Positions 49,101 through 60,820 of a DNA stretch of 64,000 bases are shown piece by piece. Source of the stretch: Euryodendron excelsum (lineage: Eukaryota > Streptophyta > Magnoliopsida > Ericales > Pentaphylacaceae); the NCBI GenBank assembly GCA_033060915.1, contig CM065389.1:19762001-19826000 (forward strand), written 5' to 3'. The notes under the pieces were generated by a model. It saw only the letters and a program-made list of their open reading frames with translations, made no database searches and was not told the origin of the DNA. The position numbers and the translations under genes are program-made. The number at the start of each line of letters is the position of its first letter. The first letter of the stretch is position 1.

Positions 49101-52100
49101 AAACCCTAGGCTCCAAAGCTAACCAGCAACGGCGACAATGGTTGACGACAAGATGACTCCGGGGATGAAGTTCAACAGTTGATGCCAGTGAGGGGACTTC
49201 TTATGTGACGAGATCTTTCTGGTGAGCAACAACAGAAAGAATACTTCACGGATGGGCACTGGCATGTTAAACTCCGGCAAGGTTGAATGATTAACTCCGG
49301 CGAGATCCGCTCTTCGTGCGATTGAAACTCAGATGGAATCGACTTCGAAGCTCTATTCTGTGAGGGCTGCAATGTTTCGACTGGATTGTGGCTGTCTGCT
49401 GTGCCGGTATTGACGTGGCAGGATTCCAGTTGCTGACGAGAAGTTGATGACGGTTGATGTTGAAGATGACCCCAGTGACGATGGTCGATGACGTTTACAA
49501 CAATCGCGGTGCAGAATGATCTTTATTGCTCCTGGTTCAGCACTGTTGGAATGTGTCACTGCGAGGGTTCATTGCGATATTTGACAATGACACTGATTAT
49601 GATGACGATGATGATGAATATTCACTATGAGATGGGTGAATGGAGAACTCTGATAGATTTGTGATGAAGCGGCTATGGACTGAAGTTTGGCTTTGATACT
49701 AAATTGATGTAGGACACGTAATGAGAGAACTAAGGAATTGTAGAAATAGAAAAGGTAGCAGAGAAAAGGAGGAAAGAATCAGAATGAGTTGAAAAGATGA
49801 GGAAGAGAACTGGGAAGAGAAACCCACGGGGAGAGAAAATCTAATATTCAATCAATTTAATAATCATCAAAGCTAATCACTCCTTTACCTGCCTTATAAT
49901 TCTGCATGAACTAAAACTCCTATAATAAAGTCCTACTAAAACTTTAATTCTAAGGAAACTAAAATTATTGGTCTCTTTATTCCGCATCAATCTCTTTTGG
50001 TGATTTTGTACGATTCTTCTACTATTATATTTTTGTTAGATTAATTTCTACAATGCACAATCATTTTCATTCCTTTCCCTAATGGAATTCTTATATATTG
50101 ATTACATGGCATTTAAAATGAGTATATTTGATTGTTGATTGCAACTAGGAGACCCATATTGCATTCTTTTAGAGTTTTGTTATACATTCTATAATCTCCT
50201 TTAGCTTCAGGCCTTCCTGTTTTCTACTATGCCAACCAACTGATAATGCATTATATCTTTTTCAAGAGCCTCTTCTTTTTCCTTTGCTTTATTTATCTTG
50301 ATATGTCAGTATTTATTTTGGTCTGGGGTTGCAAAATGACTAGAAAGGTGTTACTTCCTTAATGTCTTGGCTTCCCAAATCTGAAAGGTCACTCCTGTCA
50401 GATATGGCTTGCAAACTTCGTAGACTGTAACAACCCAATCAACTTGTTTACTTGAACATAAAATTTGTCGTATATCACATCCATTTTTTCTAATATAATC
50501 TCTTTGAGTTTAACAACTTCAGGGATATAACATTCTTAGGTTGCAGTTTTATATTCACGTGTTTTGACATTCTCATATCCATCCTGTAATCCTCTGACTA
50601 GCTATCATGCGAAGTCAATCCTGAAGGCCATATAATTAGTTATTCTATCTGTTTGATGATGTGCTGTACATTGACATACTTCCATGTGCCAAGAACCAGA
50701 CATTGTGATGCAGGACGAGTGCGGGAGTATCCTACTGCTAGTGGGCCCAAAAGTAATGGGAGAAAAGATTTTAAATGGGGTCCGGGGTTGGAAGTTGGTT
50801 AAAATTTGGCTTTTGCTAGGTTTATATGGGTGTAACAATAGGGCATGATTCTAGGAAATTATTGAGATGGAAAGAACAATATAGAGGGGCTTTCTGGGTT
50901 TGAAGAGCACCCAAGGATGGTATTTTGCAGATCTAAGGTTCTCTTTTACAGGTCTTGGTTGGTTCGATGGAGAATGGGTTAGGCTTGCCCAGAGGGTTTA
51001 AGGAGTGAAAACAAAGGCAGTGTAAATCCACTTCAGGCTTTAAAAGGCTTGAATTGCGAGAGCAGCAGCAGAAGAGGAACAAGAAGATACTCACTTATCA
51101 CAACAACCAAAAAAAAGAAACTCTAGGCTTCGCACCTAAGATTCTATAGGCATCTCACGTAGGAGTTTGGGCTAGAATTGCGTCACACAATTCCAAAGAG
51201 GCTCCAAATGTTCTGTTAATTTTCTAAAAACTGATCTCTACTGAATTAAAACATTAGATGCCTTTATCCAGACTTTAAAGATCTCCTACACCAACTATAA
51301 CTTGGACTTCCATGTAGGAAACTAGAGTTTTGACTTGAAAGACCCATCTGAACCCAACTAGTACACATATTTGGAGAGCCCATTATATAATGTGACCTGC
51401 ATTGTGACCTCTGGATAACCCTCATAGCCCATGTCTAAAAAAATTTGAAATTTCCAAAATAACCTCAACCAATTAAACATAAATATTAGCTAGAAACCAA
51501 CTAGACTAATATGTAGTCAAAATATAACTCTACTTGAACCACCTTCTCCTTCACTGTCCAGCCACCAGAGATATTTGGAGCTGTTTATTTTCCCTGTTTG
51601 GGGTAGAATGGGTAATGCCCTCATCTGTATTGGAGCTCTTTTCTAGTTGGGGTTGAGGCTGTCCCAAGAACATAGACAGTAAGGCTTGGCTGGCTGCTCC
51701 CTTGTGTGCTATGTGGAGCATATGGCGGGAGAGGAACCGTAGAGCTTTTGAAGGTGTAGAAGCTCCATTGAATGCTCTTAGAGGAGATTTGCTTCTTTCC
51801 TTTTTGTTTTTTTGGTCTAAGCGGGAGGTGTCCTTTAGTTTTCTTCTTATGTTGACTTTTTGGACCACTTGTACATGCCTGTAGATATATAGCCATTTCC
51901 TGTTGTATATGGTTGCGCCCGTCTTGGCGTTTTTTAATATACACTTTAATTATCAAAAAACAAGAAAAATATAACTCTACAAAGACAATACTTGATTATA
52001 CATGGTTTCAGTTGATCCCAAATGTATCGAGCTTGAAACCAATCAATTTGCAAACGTTACCACTTCTTTTATTTTACTTTGTCTTGAACTTCTTATGGCT

Positions 52101-55100
52101 TGCATCATTCTCCCCTGGTTGGGAAAAACTAGACCTTGAGTTTTGAAGTACTGAAGTATATGAAACAACAACCTTTGCAATTGCATCCATAACTTGGTAT
52201 TAAAACTTCCAAGTTGACGTCGGATTTTATTCTTTGTTGGAAATAGTAAGGAAAATAATTGAGACCAAAGTTTTTTTGGAAGGCCAAAATCGTCCGATTT
52301 ATTTTGTCACATATCTTTTAACTGATCTAAAACTTGTAATGCCGCAGAATGCTCATCCATTATAAACCCCTTCATTTTTACTGTTGAGCCCCCTTAAGAA
52401 ATTTAGGAACTCATTGCCTTGCCCTCTTCTTTCATTTTACCATGCTCTTGTAATTGAGATATTGCTTTATCTCCAATATCAAGAGCCAGTGGTGTTGTAG
52501 GCTCACCATGCTCACTTGGAATCACACAGTCAGGCAACTGAGAGCTCAAAACAAGATATGCATGGGGGGAAGATCATTAGCCAACTGTTTTGGCACTACA
52601 TTGGAGACCTCTGATTCCAATCTAGGACAGCCCCTCTATTTTGTTTGCTCCATCTAAATAAGTTCCTCGAGCCCTACTATGTTGTTACCCCAAAAGAAAT
52701 CCTTACACAAGCCACAATTTCACCAAATCTTCTAGCTGCCTTAAACAAAGCTCTCAGCTGCTGTCTCACATGAGTTTTGGGCTCACAACTAGTAGGAGAG
52801 TGGTCCCAGCACTCATCCTATATCACACTGCTTTCCTTGATTTATCAGGTGGCTGACAACAAATAACTATTCTTTCCACATGCATACATGACTATCCATA
52901 AAAGAATGTTTTGATTATCTGAAAATCAATGTCTGGACCATTTTCTTGATAAAATATATCAGGATTCTTTTTGATATTTCTGTTTTCTTCAATTATTGTT
53001 TAACATCTCAAGTACTGTAAAAAATGTTTCTTTTAAGCTTCATGTGATTTCAATAAATTATTCTTTCTGATCATTGGAGACTTACTGTGGGGAAAGCCAT
53101 TTAAAGTCTAATCTTTGCTCAGATTTGTGTGCATATTAAAACCTAAGTATCTAATTGGATAACTGACTATTGGATAAAAAAAATCGAAAGAAGTTGTTTT
53201 CTAATTTTGTGTTGATGCAACTCGTAGATCTATAGTTTATCATGACTGACCTGTATTTAATGTTTACAATGGTTAAAAAATTGTTCTCTCTTTGATGTAG
53301 CAAAAGCTGCTAAGCCATCCAATGATGCACAAAAGGCGAAATCTACCAGTGCGAAATTGTCATGCTCCTTCGCTGATCCTGAGAAATTTGTTGAAGAAAT
53401 GCTAGAGAGAACATCAGCCATAGTTCTTTCGGAGGTAAGTAGAATATATGCTCTTTCGTTGCAACTTCAAAGCTCTTTCTGGTCTGGGCCTGAGAAACCA
53501 AACAATGCAGATCAAAGCGGAGACTATTAAGCAGCATGGGGAGCAGCTTGGTGCTCTAGTATCAAACAGTATTAAAAAACATCTTAGCTTGGATTTGGTT
53601 AACCTGGCTGTGAGTTTTTCTTCTCTTTCTTGCTTTTAACTTCTTATGAACTGTGGGTACTTCACTGAAACTATGGAAATGTTTGTTTCATATTTCCTTG
53701 CGAGGAAATGGATTCCTTATGAGCCTTGGAAAGGAAGCTCAGGTTCTATAGCACTATTGTTGGACTAGGGGCTCATTAGGAAATGCAAACTCATAAAATC
53801 AACTATTAAGTGATCTTATACCATCTAATTGAATCTCTTTTTTGATTGTTTGCCAAAAAGTTCTTCCCCGTTAAAAGTAAAATGCCCCTAAAGTCTAAGC
53901 AGAAAGGCTTCACTCAGAAAGACAAAAAAATCAACTGATCGTCTAAGCTTTTTTACCATGGAAATATGTTAAGCGGGTGAACATTGTCAATGGGTCCCAT
54001 GATATTTTGTTCACAAGCCGCCCCTTGAAATGTAAGGCTGCTTCTGGAGATCTTACATCCAAGTTTTTGGTAATGCATTAAATGAGCTTTCTTTTTATTT
54101 TTGTTTTTATATATCTATTAGAAGTTGTTTGTTTGTTTGTTTGTTTGTTTGTCTCATTGTACTTATGTAAATGTTTATCTTTGGAATAAGAGAGTTTTTG
54201 TTGAGGGAGGATGAGAGATCCTTCAAAAAATAATAAAGAACTGTTATATAGGCAAGCGAATGACAGTCGCAACTGACCATGTAGTTGAGAGAAATAAAAC
54301 TATGATATTCTCATTTTTAGGGCTAAAACTATAACAATTAATTGATCTGGGTTTCTAAGGAACATCTGTAAAGTATGAACTTGAAATGTTGCTACTAAGA
54401 TGCTTCCAACATTTAAGACTGTTTGTACTTCTCATTAGTTGTTATCTTTTTACATTGGTTGTGGGTGAAAATTATTGTTGGAAAGAAACTTCAGAATCTA
54501 GAAGTTTCCAAGTAGGACAAAAAATATTCAGGAACCCAATAAGTGCTTTTACTCTGCTGTGTAATTTTTGAATGCCCGTGAAGTCTTGAGGAAAAATTTT
54601 CTACTGTTGCTGTGAGGCCAACTACGTCAATGCTTAATATTGCTTGGTAGTTAACCAAATACTGGGCTAGACTAATGGTATAACATAAAGAGAACTGCAA
54701 GGAGTGAGTGCAAAATATAAGAAAATAGAATAGCAATGAAGGCATCACTGAGAAGCGGCCTTTCCTCCCCCCCCCCCATTCTTCCTTTTGGAAAATATGG
54801 TGTCAAAATTTTTTTTAGAAGATGGTGTAATTTGATTAAAACAAAGAACAGCCAACTAACGTGGTTTGGCCATGTGCAATGAGCACAGTGAATGCCCAGT
54901 AAAGTGGAGCAATTTGATTTAAGTGTAACAAACACCCATCCCAAAACCTGTAAACTGAGGCTGCAACAGGAATACCTGAATATTATTTATGATGCGTTCT
55001 CTAGACACAGCTGAATGGCGAAGAAGATTATTCTAGGTTTTCTCTAAGTAGCATAGATACAGAGATTGGACATGCGTATGACACAATAGGGAAATACCGG

Positions 55101-57309
55101 TACATGAAACCTTAGGAAAATAGGACCTAATACAGCAGGACATGACAATTAAATAATAATCTTTTCTATATGTATGCATATATTGTTTAATTATATAATT
55201 ATTCTTGATAAGTAGTCATTTCTAGGTTAAACTTTTCTGAATTTTCTATTCTTAACTGCATAATGAGGAAGGTGATGCTCAACCAATATCAGTACATACT
55301 ACTAGTACTATAATTTTGAACTTTTTTTTCTCTATGGTCACATTGCTGCATGCTTGAATTTTAGAAACCATATTTATAATTTTGAACTTTTTTTTCATGG
55401 AAACGTGAATGCTTTGGGATTTGTTCATCCTGTTCTCTAGATTGCTTAACAATGCTTGTATCTGGCGTTAGCTGAGTGGCCAAGAGGAGTTGCCCAAGTT
55501 TCCGAAAAGTCTTATGACTCTTATCCAAATGTTGATATTGTATTTTGAAATTATAAACATGTCTACGAGGTGTGAAACACATGTTTGAGAGTCTTCAGGA
55601 AGTGTTAAAAGTGTTTGACGTGTTTGGGCATGGGCTCAGGCATGGCTTCCCTATGGAAGTGCCTGTGCTAGTTAGTTTTTATCTAGTAGTAACTTGGAAG
55701 TTAAGGTTGTGTGGTTGAGGCTATCAAAAGGCAAATTTCTGTCTTTAATGGTGCTGGTGTTTCTTTCTCTACTGGCAAATGACGTCAAGAGCTAGAAGCA
55801 GGTTGTGACCTCATGAACCCTCAAAGTTTGAGAATCACAACTTGAATGTAATACAGTTTGGAGGAGCTTTAGAACGAGTCTTGATATTCAATAATGATGA
55901 CATCATGCAGAAGTTCCTATGGAATGTGAATGGGGTTTTGTTGCAACAGGTAATGATATCTTATGCTAAGAGAAATTCTACCTCCTCGGGCCATTTCTTG
56001 GGAGAACATACTCTGTAATAAATATATATATGTGTATATATGTATATATTATGTTGCTGGGGAATTAAAAGGAATCACCTTGAAGCTTGAATGTAGCTCA
56101 GAACTCATCCCTATCGTGAGGGCATGTTGGCTATAAATAGCAGAAAGGATCCACATAATGTCATTTATGAATTATTTCTTGGCTGAAGAGGAAGGATCTC
56201 AAAAAGTTGTGCTTTAGACTGTAATTACTAGAATAGGAAGCGGAAGCGGGAAATGATAGGGGAAACAAAAGTGAGAAACATGACCAAAAAGTATAGGAAA
56301 ACCAGAAAGCGGGGAAACGATTAAAAATCTAACTCAAAACTTAATAAGAATTTTAGTAAGAAACTTTTGCAAAACAGAAAGGAAACCTTTTAAAAACCTA
56401 CTGAACGGCTCTCTGAATACTTCATTGGAAACTTTAATAAAGTGTATAATGAAGGCCTAGTTGGAACTTAAGTAAAAGAATAAAATAACTAATAGAAATC
56501 TCTTTTGTGTTGTTGTAGGAAGCACATAGGAAATATATAAGATCTATCCCTTTTATAAGGCAAAATTAAATTAGAAAACTCCTGGGATTTTTAGTTTAAA
56601 CCATAAAGGTTGATGAAGGTATATATTTTTTTTGGATAAATGATGGAGGTACAAATATCGAGTTTCATATACATGCTTAGTTAGAATAACTTTGAAGATC
56701 TTTCTTGCATCTACTAGAAATGAATAACTAGAAATATTGAGATATTGATTTTCAACCACCTGGAGTAACTCTGAGGCAGCGGTTGAGGAGGAAACATAAT
56801 AAACAACCAAACATTGACAACTTCGTATGAAAAATAAATTCTCTACTGCCAAAAAGCCCCGTTCTGTATGTCCTAAGTAGGTAGCTTATTTTAAAACTGT
56901 AATCACTTGCTTTAGGATATGCTTGTTTTAAGATAAGAAAAACAGTGATCGCATGCGTTTGCTGTGGCACTTGCAAATCCTTACCGCTCCAATATCAGCC
57001 ACACAAGATGCTTATTTTGTTGCCATTTTTCATCTTTCACATTTCATGGTCATTTAATTGAGATCTGGGCATGTACTTCCTCAATCAATTCGTGAAAAAA
57101 CATTTTCCTTGTTATGATTTTTAGGCTAAACAGATTGGTTGTGATCATTGCATTTGCTCAATATTTTCCATTTGGTCAATCAATTCCTTTTTTTTGGGGT
57201 ACTTCATGGTAATAAGTGGATATCTTTATTGCAGACAATATTTAAAAACACAGCATATACAGAAGGTTTTCATGCTGGTACTCGCCAGCAAGGTTCTAGA
57301 TGTCTGTAA
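34522..57309 (+). CDS. YbaK/prolyl-tRNA-editing domain protein (ProX/PRORSD1-like), 12 exons
   Basis: Exons: 34522-34560, 35799-35858, 35934-35987, 36112-36172, 36347-36423, 41063-41112, 41231-41313, 45609-45679, 45767-45923, 53301-53434, 53511-53609, 57235-57309. All introns are GT-AG. Phases agree throughout and give 960 nt, 319 aa, ending ...GTRQQGSRCL. The start MGFSKDQLLARLQ matches the usual opening of plant homologues (Arabidopsis At1g44835 type, from memory). The YbaK domain covers about residues 20-160: FSQYEHPIVLTVE (25-37), KGALSKNLFLKDKKHRFYIV (41-60), GLRMAPEEAL (82-91), PLGCVTPFALVND (99-111), CFFHPLSND (130-138). YbaK/ProX proteins hydrolyse mischarged tRNA such as Ala-tRNA(Pro), so the role is probably cytosolic translation quality control; no targeting peptide is evident. 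A Ser/Lys-rich linker (about 190-235) and an ADPEKFVEEMLERT helix precede a C-terminal tail. The family call is strong; the substrate is inference. Confidence 0.92.
38080..38255. mobile_element. Small MITE in intron 5
   Basis: The left AGTAATGCTATATAAAC...TACAAAATGATG and right CATCATTTTGTATG...AAGAATAGTGTTTTT arms are inverted repeats of about 50 bp around an unrelated centre. Related in layout to 60821-61003. Confidence 0.6.
38390..40130. other. Repeat-like segment of intron 5, unresolved
   Basis: Less AT-rich than its surroundings. It contains TAATATATACAAGC (about 39847) followed by C/T-rich leader-like sequence (about 39890-40050), as in an LTR promoter and R/U5 region. I could not find both termini or a target duplication, so no element is called. 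It encloses the element at 38845-39568. Confidence 0.3.
38845..39568. mobile_element. Non-autonomous element with GAAGCATGGACA ends
   Basis: The left end GAAGCATGGACACAG is matched by the right end CTGTCCATGCTTC in inverse, 724 bp in all. The inside is AT-rich with repeated GACAC(G)/GTGTC words. A truncated relative is at 41422-41841. The superfamily is not assigned. Confidence 0.6.
40668..40721 (+). mobile_element. Possible poly(A) micro-insertion in intron 5
   Basis: TTCCCTGACTA (40668) and TTCTTGACTA (about 40712) flank GTTTTACTCATCAAAAAG plus an A-run, similar to a LINE tail. The target copies are imperfect, so this is tentative. Confidence 0.35.
41422..41841. mobile_element. Truncated relative of the GAAGCATGGACA element, intron 7
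   Basis: It starts GAAGCATAGACACTAATAGG and shares inner words with 38845-39568 (GGCAATTTTTAAAAAATG; CATGTCCC; GACATGG), but the matching right terminus is missing. It lies 108 bp after exon 7. Confidence 0.5.
41861..41911. repeat. (GT)8-T14-G16 compound tract
   Basis: GT units at 41861-41876, T-run at 41882-41895 and G-run at 41896-41911. Long opposite-strand frames through it encode only proline/lysine/histidine runs and are not genes. Confidence 0.85.
42681..42746 (+). repeat. (CTGT)n-(CT)n microsatellite in intron 7
   Basis: About 13 perfect CTGT units followed by about 7 CT units, with no interruptions. Confidence 0.9.
43110..43156 (+). repeat. (GA)n microsatellite in intron 7
   Basis: About 23 perfect GA units, preceded by an ACACACAC run and TATATATATG. 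Confidence 0.9.
43971..44021 (+). mobile_element. 29-bp poly(A)-tailed insertion with 11-bp TSD, intron 7
   Basis: AAGGTTTTAAT is duplicated exactly at 43971-43981 and 44011-44021. Between them lies only TGTCAGTTACTTGTC plus an A-run and G (29 bp). This is the shape of an extremely 5'-truncated LINE or SINE tail. Confidence 0.65.
45967..46289 (-). repeat. 3' LTR of the intron-9 element
   Basis: 323 bp. It contains GCCATATAAATAGGCAATGC, which the other LTR lacks, and otherwise matches 49705-49989 closely. Confidence 0.88.
46520..46830 (-). pseudogene. Integrase C-terminal remnant, intron-9 element
   Basis: The - strand reads KLNDNIVNYVMVCACFEPSA, then KPFQITHKFGPSAYLCDTP and INFVFTVEELFPYRD. 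This follows the usual order of the post-core tail of Ty3-gypsy integrase (DYVMVR..., GPF..., NP.FNVEDL..Y). No catalytic core lies upstream. Confidence 0.75.
47212..48176 (-). pseudogene. gag remnant, intron-9 element
   Basis: An opening at 48176 (MSLTMSQRVPP) leads to the gag core: SSFDGRSEPNTFLDWLDDIE and HYFNWYDMSDSQRVRFAKMK, then KRYWHGVQ, broken by stops near 47850-47600. The nucleocapsid part (47577-47212) has a zinc knuckle CHYYHGPGHIACHC in which the second Cys is Tyr, so zinc binding is probably lost. Confidence 0.8.
48352..48378. repeat. (TA)n tract
   Basis: TA dinucleotide run just 5' of the gag remnant, in the element's leader. Confidence 0.8.
49705..49989 (-). repeat. 5' LTR of the intron-9 element, with deletion
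   Basis: 285 bp. Compared with the left LTR it lacks about 40 bp around the CATATAAATAGGC block, leaving CTGCCTTATAATTCTGC. The deletion removes the most TATA-like part. Confidence 0.85.
51519..51980 (+). mobile_element. 5'-truncated LINE (L1-type) in intron 9
   Basis: A perfect 15-bp target duplication AAAATATAACTCTAC (51519-51533 and 51966-51980) flanks a 432-bp insert. The insert encodes AAPLCAMWSIWRERNRRAFE (about 51688-51747), the conserved tail of plant L1 reverse-transcriptase proteins, and ends TATCAAAAAACAAG. The reading is broken by frameshifts further upstream. It lies in the same orientation as the host gene. Confidence 0.85.
54126..54152. repeat. (GTTT)n microsatellite in intron 11
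   Basis: About seven GTTT units. Intron 11 (53610-57234) otherwise shows a C-run near 54764-54776 and a TA-rich patch near 56025-56050. No element with both ends was resolved in it. Confidence 0.8.
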
Positions 57310-57545
57310 TGGTGTGTGAGAAAATACCAATCAATGCCTATCGGGAATCATCTATCAGAGCCATGAATTTGTACTTCTTGCTGCTAGCAAATTGGAAAAA
57401 CTAACAGTGACTCGTGTTTTGACCTCAGTTTGCTGCTTTAATAATTTTAGTGAACTTTTCGTTAACCCAAGAAAGGCATTATCTATTATTTGTACTGGAT
57501 TTTATATCGATTGCCGAGTCAACGCAAGCAAAGTTTACTTTCTTT
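57310..57545 (+). other. 3' flank of the YbaK gene
   Basis: Presumed 3' untranslated and downstream DNA. No distinct AATAAA signal stands out in the first 200 bp. Confidence 0.4.
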
Positions 57546-57978
57546 TAGGCCATGCTTGGTATTAGAAAATGAAATGGAATGAGAATGGAAATGGGAATAA
57601 AATGAAAATGAAATAGTTATTCTTATTTCTTTGTTTGTTTGTTTAGGAGAAATAAAATGATCATTTTCATTTTTTTGTTTGGCAAGACAGATTAATGATG
57701 CTAGAATGAAACAAAATTTTAGTATGTAATATGAGAATTTGATATTATATTATACATTAAATTTTAATAGTATCATATATTATTGGACATTTGGTAATCC
57801 AGCGGCGGCAATGGGTGTATTCCAAATCACATACATTACATTTCTCCTTTTTAGCAGTGGTATACCCGTCAATATATATATATGCAACAGATATATATCT
57901 AGTTAATTGATCAAGACTTCTAATCGTTTAGGCGTCACTGAATTGAGGTTTCGTTTTGTAGGGTCCTCATTACGATGT

Positions 57979-58042
<64 letters not shown>

Positions 58043-58683
58043 TCATCTTTTAACAGAGAAGCAGAAACATGGTTCAATTTAACAGCCACTCTCCGATTAT
58101 CCCCAAACAAATGCTGATAATAATAAAAAAAAAAAAAATTATCCCCAAACAAATTCAAACAAAGTTTGCTGGAGAATCCAACGACAAAGTTTAGACTAGG
58201 TGAAAAATTAAGGACGCTACCGATATATGTACATTGTATGTATATGTAGGTAGTAGTGGTGGGTGGCAAGCGGCAGCGAGTGGTGGTGATGGTGACAACA
58301 AGTGGCAAGGGATGAGAAGAGAGGAAGATTTGTTTTAAAAAGAAATATAAAAAACAAAAATAATTTTTTTTCAAAAAATTTTCAACTTTTTAAAATTATT
58401 TTTGAACTGTTGAAATAAAAAAAATATTTATCAAATATGTTTTATTTTTCAAAGAAATTTGATAATAAAAATGTTATCAAATTTTATTTTGTCTCATTTT
58501 ATTAGAGAATGGAATGATCATTCTCACTCTAGAAAAATAAAATGATTATTCTAACAAAATGTGCGAATGATTATTTTTTTAGAAAATGACTATTCTAACT
58601 TTAAATAGTAATACCAAGCAAGGAAACAAATATAAGTGAGAATGGTCATTTTATTCTATTTCCTTATACCAAACATAACTTTA
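57546..58683. mobile_element. Inverted-repeat element, ~1.1 kb
   Basis: The left TAGGCCATGCTTGGTATTAG is mirrored by CTTATACCAAACATAACTTTA at the right end. A second inverse match, AATACCAAGCAAGG, lies at about 58608, so the true right end could be near 58620. The interior is rich in AATGGAATGAGAATGG words and their complements, and carries a (TA)n(GA)n tract. Superfamily unassigned. Confidence 0.5.
57978..58038. repeat. (TA)n(GA)n compound microsatellite
   Basis: TA run to 58000, then GA run to 58038. The 134-codon frame on the - strand across it is a Ser-Leu repeat artefact. Confidence 0.9.
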
Positions 58684-60820
58684 GAGAATTGGAAAATTAT
58701 CAGTTACAATGGCTGAATTCACGGCCCTTCTTCTAGCATGGTGTAGTTATAAATAATGACGTGTAGTTATATGTTTAGATGGAGGATAATTAATCCCGGA
58801 GAATAATTTCGGAATCACTAATCCCTTAGAGGGTAATCTTGTCATTTGACCTTCAAACTTAAATTGCGTTATCCTAGCTCCAAGTTTGGACCATATAATT
58901 TTGTATGCGGGATAAAAGATTTCATCCAGATTAGTAATTTTAATCCCATTGGAAAAGCAAATACTAGATGAGACTGGGCACGTGATTAGTTAATCTAATT
59001 CCGCAATCTTATTCTGCAAAACAAACATGGCCATAAGGTCTTGTTAACCTGAGTTGATGAATTAATTGGAGCTTTCATGAAGCCTTTGGGACTTTCGAAG
59101 TAAAGGTCATGGGTTTGAAAGTCCTCCTTAGAAATTTAAGTGTTTATTAATGCATGTTTGGCTGGTGTTAAACAAGTGTTCAAAAACCAGTTCTTGAGCC
59201 AACTCTTTCCTGATTTGACAGTTCTAAATATTTTCATAAAGTTCATATTGTCTTAATAGGATAGTGAAATTGTGAGGAATAATTTAAGATTTTATTTTTT
59301 GTACACTGTCAGCAAAAAAAAAAAAAAAAAAAAAAAGTTTTTTTTTTTTACACATGCAGGTTGAATACTATCATAATCTTATTAAGTCATCCTTTACAAA
59401 TCTGTTTAAGAGTATAATATCCAATATTAACTTTTTAATTTTTATAATTGAATTAAAAATAATTTTGAGATCCCGATTCAGCCAAGGATTTTCCGCCGCT
59501 TTAAAAAAATGATGAATATAAAGTCCAGGAGGCTGGAGTCTGGAGATACTATGAATATCCTCTGATTCACAATCGGGTTGCCTTCCTACTTCCTAGGTAT
59601 CGCCATCATTGAAATGAATTTGCTATTAGCCAATCAAATTTCTTGAAACCTTGAACACATAATTTACATCAAAATTACACTTTTAACGGCTACAAAAAGG
59701 TTTAATAGGAATGAAAAATCCACAAGGGATACTTGTTTTACAATTTTTCTGATTTTCATTCTCATTTGGCATTATTTTTTTAGCTACTCGCGTAAAAAAG
59801 ACTTTGTTACACTAACAGTTTATAACTAATGTAGTTTATTAACTATCACATTTACAAAAAAAACAAAAAAAAAAAAAAAAAGTTGAAATCAAACATACAA
59901 TTGTTCATTACAGCAGATACAATGATCCTAATAGAACTGCACAACTTCCGCAGTTCCGGCTTTTTTTTTCGCCTTTTCCCGGAGTGTTTTCTTTCTTGAA
60001 AACAATGTAAACTTGCAGCATGGACTGAGAAAAATAATTTCCATCCCAACACGAAGAAAAAAGAAATAAAAACTGAATTGTTTTAAATTACAAATAGAAA
60101 GCAAAAAGAGCTAAAGTCGTAGAATTATCCGATGATAATAACAGATTGCCAATAGCAACATATAGAGAATAACATATCATACAAATAATCCAGCAGCTCA
60201 GTAATAAGCATAAACTTCTTCGAAGCATTGACTGCAACATTACGGGTTAAAGAATAAAGCAAGAGCACGACCGGGAGTTAGCTGCTGGAAACAGGAATAT
60301 ACATATCACACGAAGAGTTCAGTAGGAAAACAGCTTTAAGATATATATATATATATATATATATATTGAGCTGAATATTACTAAAAAAACTGTATAAATT
60401 GTTTCTCCTAAAAACTATAGTCACAGGATCATCTTCCAAACTATGTGATGTATTTTGATTTTGAGATATGCTACCGATACAATGTACTACATTTGGAAGA
60501 TTAACCCTTCAAGAAACAGAAATAGAATCCAATCCAAAACTTTCAAGAAGGTGGCTAAGTCTTATTATTTTTAATTTTTTAGAACCAGACATGTTTTGGC
60601 ACTAGAGAGACACATCTGTTCATTACTTAAACACACATAAAACATATTGCAAGTTTAAAGAAAGTAATTTGGAACCTTATTGTAAAATAAATTTAATGTA
60701 CATTTATACCTAATTCAACGGTTAAGCTATATAATATATGATTTTTAACTTTTATTAGTGTTATATTATATATTTTTATTATTTTTGAGTAAAATATTCA
60801 TATATAATATATAAAATATG
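58684..60820. other. Intergenic, repeat remnants only
   Basis: No gene recognised. Positions 58790-59040 look like an eroded MITE (AATCCCGGAGAATAAT... to AAACAAACATGGCCATAAG), with no convincing left partner. An A-run of about 23 lies at 59314-59336 and a T-run follows. A TA run occurs at about 60341-60365. Confidence 0.5.

Larger units (their letters stand above)
45962..49994 (-). mobile_element. Internally deleted Ty3-gypsy element in intron 9
   Basis: LTRs at 45967-46289 and 49705-49989 (TGATGTAGGACACG...CATCA) with perfect TSD ATCTC (45962-45966, 49990-49994). Next to the right LTR the - strand reads TAGTATCAAAGCC, close to the initiator-Met type primer site TGGTATCAAAGCC, so the element runs antisense to the host gene. 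Only gag and the last part of integrase remain. About 400 bp separates them, so protease, RT, RNase H and the integrase core are gone. It starts 43 bp after exon 9. Confidence 0.9.

Noticed and set aside
55461..55560. tRNA-like A-box (TTAGCTGAGTGG)
   Set aside because: No B-box, acceptor stem or anticodon arm follows.
57970..58374. 134-codon frame on the - strand
   Set aside because: Mostly Ser-Leu from the GA repeat and Tyr-Ile from the TA repeat, inside an inverted-repeat element.
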